Source of the DNA: Solihabitans fulvus
GTDB lineage: Bacteria; Actinomycetota; Actinomycetes; Mycobacteriales; Pseudonocardiaceae
DNA: 59,402 bases
Direction of reading: 5' to 3'
NCBI RefSeq assembly: GCF_008386585.1
Contig: NZ_VUOB01000027.1
Span: 63,897-123,298, forward strand
Position numbers and translations under genes: made by a program. The notes beneath the pieces were generated by a model, which had not been told where the DNA came from, searched no databases, and saw nothing but the letters and a program-made list of their open reading frames with translations. Shown piece after piece: positions 51,329-58,670 of the stretch (the stretch's first letter is position 1; each line of letters starts with the position of its first letter).

Positions 51329-51365
51329 GCGCACACAGTAGCCTGATCGTGCGCAACTGTGCGCT
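51328..51365 (-). promoter_or_regulatory. Promoter/operator of the RES-Xre operon
   Basis: On the minus strand TACTGT (51335-51340) ends six bases before ATG 51328 (leaderless geometry). TGCGCAC (51328-51334) forms an inverted repeat with GTGCGCA (51349-51355), and another GTGCGC starts ten bases on (51359). These spaced repeats over the start site are a plausible autorepressor site. Confidence 0.5.
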
Positions 51366-51584
51366 CATGTGAGGCAATTCACCTGATTGCACAACGCGGC
51401 GCAGTTGGTCGAAAACCCTGCGTAGTCAACCATCGCTCGATGGTCGCGCGGTGTCCACACCATGCGCCGAACGGCGTAACGGCGGCCCCTGTCGCGGCGA
51501 CGAAGCCGCCCGCTGACCGGCGGGAACGGGCCGATACCATCCTGCGGGGCCGCTCACCGGCGGCAACGACGACGACACGGTGGG

Positions 51585-52844
51585 GTGGGTCCGATCTCGG
51601 GCGGCACGGCGACGCAGGACCGGCGGAAGACTCGCGTCGTGACGGGCGCCTGGCTCGTGGTGACGCTCGCAGTCCTGGTGACGGTGCTGGTGACCGGCTA
51701 CGACAACCAGCTCGACCTCCAGGTGTACCGGCTCGGCGCGCGCGCCTGGCTGTCCGGCCAGCCGCTGTACGGCCAGCTGCCGGCCACCACGCTCGGCATC
51801 TCGCTGCCGTTCACCTACCCGCCCATCGCGGCGATGCTGTTCAGCCTGTTCGCGCTGATCCCGTGGGGCGCGGCCATCGCGCTGCTCACCCTGCTCGGGC
51901 TGCTCGCCCTCGCCGGCACCTGCCTGCTCACCGCGGCCCAGCCCTACGGTCGAGGCGGCATGGCGGTCGCCGCAGGCCTGACCTTCGCGGCCGTCGCGGT
52001 GATCTTCGAGCCGCTGCGCGAGACGCTGACCTTCGGCCAGATCAACCTGCTGCTGATGGGGCTCGTCGCGGCCGACTGCCTGCTGCCGAAGACCCGCTGG
52101 CCGCGCGGGACGCTGATCGGGCTCGCCGCCGCGATCAAGCTGACCCCGGCCGTGTTCGTGCTGTTCTTCCTGCCGCGCCGCCAGTGGAAACCGGTGCTCA
52201 CCGCGATCGCGTCGTTCGCCGGCTTCGGCCTGGTCGGGCTCGTGCTCGCGCCCAGCGACACCAAGGAGTACTGGTTCCACGCGCTGCTCGACCCGAGCAG
52301 GGTCGGCGGCCTCGGCTACGCCGGCAACCAGTCGCTGCGCGGGCTCGTGCACCGCCTCGGCCTCACCGGCGTCACCGAGTCCGGCACGTGGGTGCTGCTC
52401 AGCCTCGGCGCGGTGCTGCTCGCCTGGCTCGTGGTGCTGCGCGCCCGACGCGCGGGCGACAACGTGACCGCGCTGCTCGCGGTGGCCGTCGCCGGGCTGC
52501 TCGCCTCGCCGGTGTCCTGGTCGCACCACTGGGTGTGGATCGCGCCGCTCGCCCTGCCGTTGACGCTGGTCGCCTGGCGGCACCGCGCCTCGTGGCCGTT
52601 CCTCGCCGTGATGGTCGCCGTCGCGGCGTTCGTGGTCGGCCCGCACTGGCTGTTCCCCCGCGAGCACGACGTCGAGCTGCGCTGGGCCTGGTGGCAGCAG
52701 GTGGTCGGCAGCTCCTACGTGCTGCTCGGGCTGGCGTTCCTGGCCGTGCTCGCGCTGAGCCCCCGGTGCCTGGCCGGCTGGTCCTCGGTGCTGCTGCCGG
52801 CGCCGACGCCGGCCGAACCGCAGCGCGCGGCGTCGACCGACTGA
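51585..52844 (+). CDS. GT87-family (DUF2029) mannosyltransferase-like membrane protein
   Basis: 419 residues with ten or more hydrophobic helices. The GT87 signature near the N-terminus is LDLQVYRLGARAWLSGQPLYGQ followed by LPFTYPPIAAMLF; in PimE the acidic residue of this loop is catalytic. These enzymes use polyprenyl-phosphate-mannose (or related sugars) to mannosylate phosphatidylinositol mannosides, lipoarabinomannan or glycoproteins at the outer face of the membrane. Start GTG 51585, with GGGGTG upstream, is a guess among several. A close paralogue follows 33 bases downstream. Confidence 0.88.
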   Translation: MGPISGGTATQDRRKTRVVTGAWLVVTLAVLVTVLVTGYDNQLDLQVYRLGARAWLSGQPLYGQLPATTLGISLPFTYPPIAAMLFSLFALIPWGAAIALLTLLGLLALAGTCLLTAAQPYGRGGMAVAAGLTFAAVAVIFEPLRETLTFGQINLLLMGLVAADCLLPKTRWPRGTLIGLAAAIKLTPAVFVLFFLPRRQWKPVLTAIASFAGFGLVGLVLAPSDTKEYWFHALLDPSRVGGLGYAGNQSLRGLVHRLGLTGVTESGTWVLLSLGAVLLAWLVVLRARRAGDNVTALLAVAVAGLLASPVSWSHHWVWIAPLALPLTLVAWRHRASWPFLAVMVAVAAFVVGPHWLFPREHDVELRWAWWQQVVGSSYVLLGLAFLAVLALSPRCLAGWSSVLLPAPTPAEPQRAASTD

Positions 52845-52877
52845 TCCGACGGGCCAGCGGAGGGAACGGCGGCTGCC

Positions 52878-54116
52878 ATGATGTCCGAGGTGCGCGCGAT
52901 GTCCCGGTGCCGCACGGTGTTCGCCGTCGGCCTCGCGCTGGAAATCGTCGCGGTGATCGCGGTGCTGGCCACCGACCTGCACCACGGCATCGACCTGGAC
53001 GTCTACCGGCTCGGCGGGCACGCCTGGCTGACCGGGCAGCCGCTCTACGGGCAGCTGCCGCCGACGACCATCGGCGTGACCCTGCCCTTCACCTATCCGC
53101 CGCTGGCCGCCGTGCTGTTCAGCCCGCTCGCGCTGATCCCGAGGTGGCTGGCCGTCGCGCTGGTGCTGGCGGTGTCCTTCGGCGCGCTCGCGTTCACGCT
53201 GCACCTGGTGGTGCGCAGGGCGGCCGACTGGTTCCTGGGCTGGGCGCCTGCCGCGGTGGTCGCCGTCGCGCTGCCGCTGCTGACCGGCTTCGAACCCGTC
53301 CGGGAGACGCTGACCTTCGGCCAGGTCAACCTGGTGCTGATGGCGCTGGTCGCGGCGGACTGCCTGCTGCCGAGCACCCGCTGGCCGCGCGGGACGCTGA
53401 TCGGCATCGCGGCGGCGATCAAGCTGACCCCGGCCGCGTTCCTGCTGTTCTTCCTGGTGCGCAAGGACTTCCGGGCCGCCGTGACCAGCGGCGTGGTGTT
53501 CCTGCTCGCGGTGGCGAGCGGATTCCTGCTCGCCGGGGCCGATTCGCTGCGCTACTGGCGGAGCACCTTCCTCGACGCGGACCGCGCTGGCAACCCGACC
53601 TTCGCCAGCAACCAGTCGCTGCGCGGCGCGCTCGTGCGCCTCGGCCTGCCCGGCGCGACCGTGCAGCTGCTCTGGGTGGTCCTCGCGGTCGCGGTCGTCG
53701 TCGTCGGCTGGGTCGCCATCCGGCGGCTGCTCGGCACCGGGCTGCCCGGGGCCGAACCGCTCGCCGTCGCCGCGAACGCCACCGTGGCGCTGCTGGTCTC
53801 GCCGGTCTCGTGGTCGCACCACTGGGTGTGGGCCACGCCGTGCCTGGTGCTGCTGTTCGGGCTCGCCGTGCGTACTCGCGACCGTGGCCTCGCCATCGCC
53901 TGCCTGCTCGCCTCGGCGGTGTTCGCGATCGGGCCGCAGTGGCTGGTGCCCAACAGGTACTACGTGGAACTGCGCTGGAACCTCGGGCAGCACCTCGTCG
54001 GCGACCTGTACGTGCTGACCGGGCTGGCCTTCCTGGTGGCCTGCTGCGTGCTGCCGGCGCGGCTGCTCAGGCCACCGGGTCGGCCAGCGGGTCGACCGTC
54101 CCCAGCTGGGCGTTGA
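52878..54116 (+). CDS. GT87-family mannosyltransferase-like membrane protein (paralogue)
   Basis: 412 residues, strongly similar to the preceding gene: LDVYRLGGHAWLTGQPLYGQ, LPFTYPPLAAVLF, PVRETLTFGQVNLVLMALVAADCLLPSTRWPRGTLIG and SPVSWSHHWVWATP all recur with few changes, so this is a tandem duplicate. Ten or more transmembrane helices are expected. ATG 52878 has GGAGGG about 15 bases upstream, and two further in-frame ATGs follow. It probably acts on a second acceptor or sugar position. The last 50 bases overlap the convergent DUF308 gene. Confidence 0.88.
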   Translation: MMSEVRAMSRCRTVFAVGLALEIVAVIAVLATDLHHGIDLDVYRLGGHAWLTGQPLYGQLPPTTIGVTLPFTYPPLAAVLFSPLALIPRWLAVALVLAVSFGALAFTLHLVVRRAADWFLGWAPAAVVAVALPLLTGFEPVRETLTFGQVNLVLMALVAADCLLPSTRWPRGTLIGIAAAIKLTPAAFLLFFLVRKDFRAAVTSGVVFLLAVASGFLLAGADSLRYWRSTFLDADRAGNPTFASNQSLRGALVRLGLPGATVQLLWVVLAVAVVVVGWVAIRRLLGTGLPGAEPLAVAANATVALLVSPVSWSHHWVWATPCLVLLFGLAVRTRDRGLAIACLLASAVFAIGPQWLVPNRYYVELRWNLGQHLVGDLYVLTGLAFLVACCVLPARLLRPPGRPAGRPSPAGR

Positions 54117-54645
54117 GCTGCCGCAGCCGCAGGCCGAACAGCACCAGCGCCACGCCCCACAGGATCGCGAAGATGGCGATGGTGACCACCAGCACCAGCG
54201 CGCCCTTGCCGGGACTCACCAACAGCAGCACGCCGAGCACCAGGGACAGCACGCCGCTGACCGCCAGGAACCAGTTGTTGGCCAACACGTTGCGCAGCCG
54301 CACGGCGGAGATCAGCTGCAACACGCCGCCGAGCACCGCCCAGACCGCGATGAACACCAGCAGCGCCACCGCCGTCAAGCCGGGCCAGGCCAGCGCGAGG
54401 ACGCCGACCACTACGCCGAGCAGGCCGAACAGCGCGAACAGCCAACGTTCCGAGGCCGGCGAGCGCCGGTCGGCCACCGCGACGGTCACCGCGCCGACGC
54501 CGTCGAACAACGCGTACATGCCCCAGAGGATCACCAGGGCGAGCAGCGTGATGCCGGGCCAGACCAGCGAGAGCACGCCGAACAGGGCCGCGAGCACGCC
54601 GCGCAGAACGAACAGCCACCAACGCCGAGCCAACAGTTCGAGCAT
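54067..54645 (-). CDS. HdeD/DUF308-family membrane protein
   Basis: A 192-residue membrane protein with six hydrophobic helices that make three repeats of the DUF308 pattern (WxLFVLRGVLAALFGVLSLVWPG, WLFALFGLLGVVVGVLALAWPG, WFLAVSGVLSLVLGVLLLVSPG). HdeD is a periplasmic acid-resistance-associated membrane protein in E. coli, and the actinobacterial members have no defined task. Its 3' end overlaps the GT87 gene by 50 bases on the opposite strand. Start is ATG 54645. Confidence 0.87.
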   Translation of the reverse strand: MLELLARRWWLFVLRGVLAALFGVLSLVWPGITLLALVILWGMYALFDGVGAVTVAVADRRSPASERWLFALFGLLGVVVGVLALAWPGLTAVALLVFIAVWAVLGGVLQLISAVRLRNVLANNWFLAVSGVLSLVLGVLLLVSPGKGALVLVVTIAIFAILWGVALVLFGLRLRQLNAQLGTVDPLADPVA

Positions 54646-54688
54646 GGTGCGCGACCTCCGATCGCTCGTCCCCTCCTGCGCATGATCG

Positions 54689-54733
54689 CGGCCCCGGGCC
54701 GGACCGGCAATTCGCCGATCCAGCCCGGGGCCG
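54689..54733. terminator. Inverted repeat beyond the chitinase genes
   Basis: CGGCCCCGGGC (54689-54699) pairs perfectly with GCCCGGGGCCG (54723-54733) around a 23-base loop. It lies between the chitinase stop and the divergent side of the DUF308 gene start, and is a likely terminator for the minus-strand chitinase transcript. Confidence 0.6.
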
Positions 54734-54758
54734 GATTACCCTCGTGCGGGTGAATTAA

Positions 54759-56660
54759 CTAGCTGTTGCAGACCCCGTTGTCGGTCCACACGTTCTGGCT
54801 GTTGCTGCCAGGAGTGTCGCCCTGGGTCCACCACTTGGCCGTCCACTTGTGACCGTTGTAGGACACGACCGCGCCGCCGCTGTAGGCCATCGTCGCGTTC
54901 CACGCCGCCGCCGTGCAGGAGCCAGGGGGCGCCGTCGTGGTCGTGCCGCCCGAGCAGGCGCCGTTGTCGGTCCAGACCGCCGCGCTGCCAGGGGTCTCGC
55001 CCTGGGTCCACCACTTCGCGGTGTACTGGTGGCCGTTGTAGGACACCACGGCGCCGCCGCTGTAGGCCGTCCCCGCGTTCCACGCCGCCGCCGAACACGT
55101 GCCGGGAGGCGGCGTCGTGGTGGTCGTCGTCGGCGAGGTCGTGGTGGTGGTCGTCGTGGTCGTGGTCGTGGTGGTCGGCGGGCCGCCACAGCTGCTCGGC
55201 GCGCCGCCGCTGATGTCGTTGACGGCCTCGTTGAACAGGGTCGCCCCCGGGTCGAGGTCGTACAGCGAGAACATCATGAAGCCGGCGAGACCGTTGCAGT
55301 GCACGTAGTCCGCGCGGTCCTTGATCGACTGCTTGGACGAGCCGCCGTAGAAGCTGGTGCCGTCGTAGAACCACGCGGACTTGGTGGTCGGGTCGTAGAA
55401 GGTGTCCGAGGGGTTGTCCACGACACCGGACAGCTCCTTGTACATCCCGATGCCCGGCACGTTGCCGCTGAGCGGATGCGGAGCCGACGGGCCGGTGGCC
55501 GACTGGTAGAGCCCGTGGTTGGGGCCGGCCGGCACGCCGGTCCAACCCCGGTAGTAGAACGGGATGCCGACCGTGAGCTTGTTGGCAGGGAAACCGCCCT
55601 TGATGCCGTAGGCGGCGTCACCCTTGGTGTAGGCCTTGATGATGTCGTCGGTGTTGTACTTCTCGGTGCCCGGCGGGATCGCCGTGCTCGGGTCGCCCGG
55701 CGACGGGTAGAGCGGGTCCTGGAAGTTCGTCGGCCCGGTCGCGTCCCACGCGCCGTGCATGTCGTAGGTCATGGCGTTGGCGAAGTCGAGGTAGTTGCCG
55801 ATCTTGTCGGTCTCGATCTTCGCGACCTTGTCCTGACCGCCGGGGGTCGCGGCGGACAGCGCGTAGTGCTTGCCGCCCAACGCGTCCAGCTCACTGCGGA
55901 ACTCGGCGAGCAGCGCGGTGAAGTTCTGGGTGTCGTTCGCGCTGTAGTGATTGCCGACGTGCCCGGTGCTGGTGCCCGGGTACTCCCAGTCGATGTCGAA
56001 GCCGTCGAAGATGTTCGCCGCGGTGCCGGGGCCGCCGTAGCCGCCCTGGGACGGGATGTTGCCCTTGATGAACATGTCGATGCAGGAGCTGACGAACTTC
56101 TTGCGCGACGCGTCGCTTGCCGCCGCGTCCGAGAAGTACTTCGAGTACGTCCAGCCGCCGAGCGAGAGCAGCACCTTCAGGTTCGGGTGCTTCTTCTTCA
56201 ACTGCTGCAACTGGTGGAAGTTGCCGACGATCGGCATGCCGTACGCGTCGGCCGTGCCGTCCACGCTGATGTCCGAGCCGTAGCTCTTCTGGTAGTCGGC
56301 GAACGAGTCCTCCGCGCCGTCACCGGCGTTCGGGTCGGTCTCGCCACCGGGGTCCGGCGTGGTGGCCTTCGTCGTCTCGAAACACGTCAGGTTGGTCGGG
56401 TCGATGTTCTCGAAGTCGTAGATCATGTAGTCGAGCTTGTCCGCGACACCGGTCTGATCGACGTTCTTGAGGTAGTAGGCGTTCTGGTAGATCGCCCACT
56501 GGTCGTAGTAGGCGATCTTCACGCCACCGCTAGAGGTCTGCGGAGTGGCTGCCTGCGCCTGAGCGGATGGGGCGTGCGGGTTGGCCAGCGCGACGCCGAC
56601 CCCGAAGGGCAGGACCGCCAGGGCGGCCGCGGCGAGCGCAAGGCGTTTCTTGAGGTGCAC
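54759..56660 (-). CDS. Secreted GH18 chitinase with two C-terminal chitin-binding modules
   Basis: 633 residues. A signal peptide (VHLKKRLALAAAALAVLPFGVGVALA) leads to a GH18 catalytic domain with the full DxxDxDxE motif as FDGFDIDWEYPG (Asp 219, Asp 222, Asp 224, catalytic Glu 226), MTYDMHGAWD and LAGFMMFSLYDLDPG. A Thr-rich linker and two carbohydrate-binding modules of the CBM5/12 (ChtBD3) type follow, with AWNAGTAYSGGAVVSYNGHQY and AKWWTQGETPG. It hydrolyses chitin outside the cell. GTG 56660 has GGAGG nine bases upstream. It follows the second chitinase gene by 83 bases with a small hairpin (CCCCG-TTG-CGGGG, 56704-56716) between, so they may be co-transcribed. Confidence 0.95.
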   Translation of the reverse strand: MHLKKRLALAAAALAVLPFGVGVALANPHAPSAQAQAATPQTSSGGVKIAYYDQWAIYQNAYYLKNVDQTGVADKLDYMIYDFENIDPTNLTCFETTKATTPDPGGETDPNAGDGAEDSFADYQKSYGSDISVDGTADAYGMPIVGNFHQLQQLKKKHPNLKVLLSLGGWTYSKYFSDAAASDASRKKFVSSCIDMFIKGNIPSQGGYGGPGTAANIFDGFDIDWEYPGTSTGHVGNHYSANDTQNFTALLAEFRSELDALGGKHYALSAATPGGQDKVAKIETDKIGNYLDFANAMTYDMHGAWDATGPTNFQDPLYPSPGDPSTAIPPGTEKYNTDDIIKAYTKGDAAYGIKGGFPANKLTVGIPFYYRGWTGVPAGPNHGLYQSATGPSAPHPLSGNVPGIGMYKELSGVVDNPSDTFYDPTTKSAWFYDGTSFYGGSSKQSIKDRADYVHCNGLAGFMMFSLYDLDPGATLFNEAVNDISGGAPSSCGGPPTTTTTTTTTTTTTSPTTTTTTPPPGTCSAAAWNAGTAYSGGAVVSYNGHQYTAKWWTQGETPGSAAVWTDNGACSGGTTTTAPPGSCTAAAWNATMAYSGGAVVSYNGHKWTAKWWTQGDTPGSNSQNVWTDNGVCNS

Positions 56661-56743
56661 TGCGTTTCCTCCAGCGACTGTGCAGGGATCAGAGGAGGGA
56701 CGGCCCCGTTGCGGGGACCGGTGATGCCGCTGGCCGACCGGGA

Positions 56744-58180
56744 TCAGCAGGTTCCGTTGTCGGTCCAGACGTTCTGGGAGTTGCTGCCTGGCGTGTCGCC
56801 CTGGGTCCACCACTTGGCGGTCCACTTGTGGCCGTTGTAGGAGACGACGGCCCCGCCGCTGTACGCGGTGGCGGAGTTCCAGGCGGCGACGGTGCAGGTG
56901 CCGCCGCCGGGGGGAGCGGTCGTGGTCGTCGGGCCGCCGGCGCAGGTTCCGTTGTCGGTCCAGACGTTCTGGCTGTTGCTGCCAGGGGTGTCGCCCTGGG
57001 TCCACCACTTCGCGGTCCACTGGTGCCCGTTGTAGGACACCACCGCGCCGCCGGAGTAGGCGGTGGCGGAGTTCCAGGCAGCGGCGGTGCAGCTGCCACC
57101 ACCGGGCGGCGTGGTCGTCGTGGTGGTCGGCGGGGTCGTGGTCGGCGGCGTCGCGCCGGCGAACTTCGCGTCGAACTTGGTGAAGTCCCAGGGGTTCTGC
57201 GAGATGTTGCTGCAAATGCCGTTGTCGGTGGTCGAGCCGCACGGCCGGTCGCGGTTGACGGCCCAGAAGGTGTAGCGGGACAGGCCGTGGCCGGTCACGT
57301 AGTCGAGCACCGTCTGGAAGTCCGCCTGGGAGAACATCTCGCCGGTGTCGGACTTGCCGTTCATCATCGAGATGCCCTCGTGGGCGTAGGCGGTCTGGCT
57401 GTCCCAGCCGAAGGTGTTCACCAGCAGGGTGTGGAACGCCTCCAGCGCGGCGGTCTGGCTGCCGCCGCCGTTGAACCCGCCGTCGAACGGCATGATCGAG
57501 TAGTTGTTCGGGACGAACCCGAGGCCCTTGGCCGTGTTCAGCACGTTCTGGCCGAAGTACCCGGTGCCCGAGGTGGTTCCCGCGGTGGTGATCGACACGT
57601 ACAGGCCGGGGTTGTTCTTCTGGAGGAGCTGCGCCGCGCCGACCTCGTTGTTGATCGCCGAGGTGTTCTCGTACTCCGGCTCCTCCAGGTCGAAGTCGAC
57701 CGCCTTGAGCGAGTACTTGTCGATCACCTGTTGGTAGGCGGCCGCGGTCGCCGACGCAGTGCCGCAGGTCTGGCCGAGCTTGGTGCCGCCGTAGCCGCCG
57801 ATGGAGATCGACACGTCGCCGCCAGCCGAGCGCACGGTGTTGATGACGTTGCCCACCGCGGTGTCCGAGGACACTGCGGCGGTGCCGCCCCACGTCGGCG
57901 TGCAGCCGCCGCCGTTGGGGGCGAGGACGAAGGCGAGTTCGAATGCTTTCTCGCCGGTCGCCGCCATCACCTGGGGCAGGTCCGGCGGATTGTTCTCCAG
58001 CGGCATGACGTACGGAGCCGAGCCGTACCAGTTGCTGCCGAGCGCCGCGCTGGTCGCTCCCGCGTAGGGCACGGCGGCGTCGTGTCCGGTCGCGCCGCTG
58101 ACCCCGGTGGCGATCACCGTCGCCGCAGCCGCGACCAACGCGGCTCCGACGGCGTAACCGATCTTCCCTGACCGCTGCAC
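56744..58180 (-). CDS. Secreted GH18-type chitinase with two CBM5/12 modules
   Basis: 478 residues: a signal peptide (GYAVGAALVAAAATVIATGVSGATG), a compact GH18 domain of the ChiD/ChiC-like kind with AVDFDLEEPE (Asp 162, Asp 164, Glu 166) and SISIGGYGG, then two ChtBD3 modules with a Thr/Pro linker. The first Asp of the DxxDxDxE motif is replaced by Lys 159, unlike the neighbouring enzyme; Glu 166 is in place, so activity is possible. GTG 58180 is preceded by GAGGAGG. The two modules are nearly identical to those of the downstream chitinase. The promoter has two dre-like sites. Confidence 0.9.
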   Translation of the reverse strand: MQRSGKIGYAVGAALVAAAATVIATGVSGATGHDAAVPYAGATSAALGSNWYGSAPYVMPLENNPPDLPQVMAATGEKAFELAFVLAPNGGGCTPTWGGTAAVSSDTAVGNVINTVRSAGGDVSISIGGYGGTKLGQTCGTASATAAAYQQVIDKYSLKAVDFDLEEPEYENTSAINNEVGAAQLLQKNNPGLYVSITTAGTTSGTGYFGQNVLNTAKGLGFVPNNYSIMPFDGGFNGGGSQTAALEAFHTLLVNTFGWDSQTAYAHEGISMMNGKSDTGEMFSQADFQTVLDYVTGHGLSRYTFWAVNRDRPCGSTTDNGICSNISQNPWDFTKFDAKFAGATPPTTTPPTTTTTTPPGGGSCTAAAWNSATAYSGGAVVSYNGHQWTAKWWTQGDTPGSNSQNVWTDNGTCAGGPTTTTAPPGGGTCTVAAWNSATAYSGGAVVSYNGHKWTAKWWTQGDTPGSNSQNVWTDNGTC

Positions 58181-58298
58181 GCTGTCCTCCTCGACGAAGA
58201 CTGGGGCGTGTCGTGTTGCTCGCGCCCCGTGTGACGAAAGTGCGATCGCGGAGGACGACCCGCTGGTGGCGGCTCCGCAGGGACCGGGTCCTGCCAGA

Positions 58299-58344
58299 AC
58301 TGTGGACTAGACCACATGTGGTGTCAAGACTTTGGACTAGACCA
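58299..58344 (-). promoter_or_regulatory. Chitinase promoter with two DasR-type (dre) elements
   Basis: TGGTCTAGTCCA occurs twice on the minus strand (58333-58344 and 58303-58314), 30 bases apart. It is close to the dre consensus (TGGTCTAGACCA) bound by the GlcNAc-sensing repressor DasR and to the 12-bp repeats of Streptomyces chitinase promoters. TTGACA (58322-58327) lies between the two as a -35, 17 bases before CACAGT. Control by chitin degradation products is likely. Confidence 0.85.
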
Positions 58345-58670
58345 ATGAACCCGGTGCGGCCCTGCTGAGAGCGGTCGGCGGGGGCGCTGCGGGGCGCGGC
58401 GGCGGCCACGCTGCGGAGTCACGCCAGGTGGGCGGCCGAACGCGCGGCGCGGAGTCGAGCGTGCGCGCCGCGCGGCGTGGCCGGCCCCGGAAAGTTCCTG
58501 GGTGCGTTCCGCCGGTCGGCCGAGAACCGGCCGGCAGCCGGACGGCGCGCCGGCCGCGTCGCCGCCGAGACGCGATCGGCAGGCGGCACAACGAATGCCA
58601 ACCCGCCACTCCGCGCCTACTGGAGGGCGTGGGCGACGGCAAGCCCCGACGCTGCTAGCGCCGGGGTGTG
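58345..58670 (+). other. Non-coding interval before the TnpB element
   Basis: About 330 bases of GC-rich sequence without a supported gene. A strong hairpin (CCCCG, CGCT, loop GCT, AGCG, CGGGG; 58644-58666) ends four bases before the element, and may be a terminator. It is not present at the other copy, so it belongs to the host sequence. No repeats or RNA genes were seen. Confidence 0.5.

Noticed and set aside
56661..58409. Upstream extension of the first chitinase frame by about 580 residues through the second chitinase
   Set aside because: The extension lies over the second gene in the wrong frame; GTG 56660 has a ribosome site and a signal peptide.
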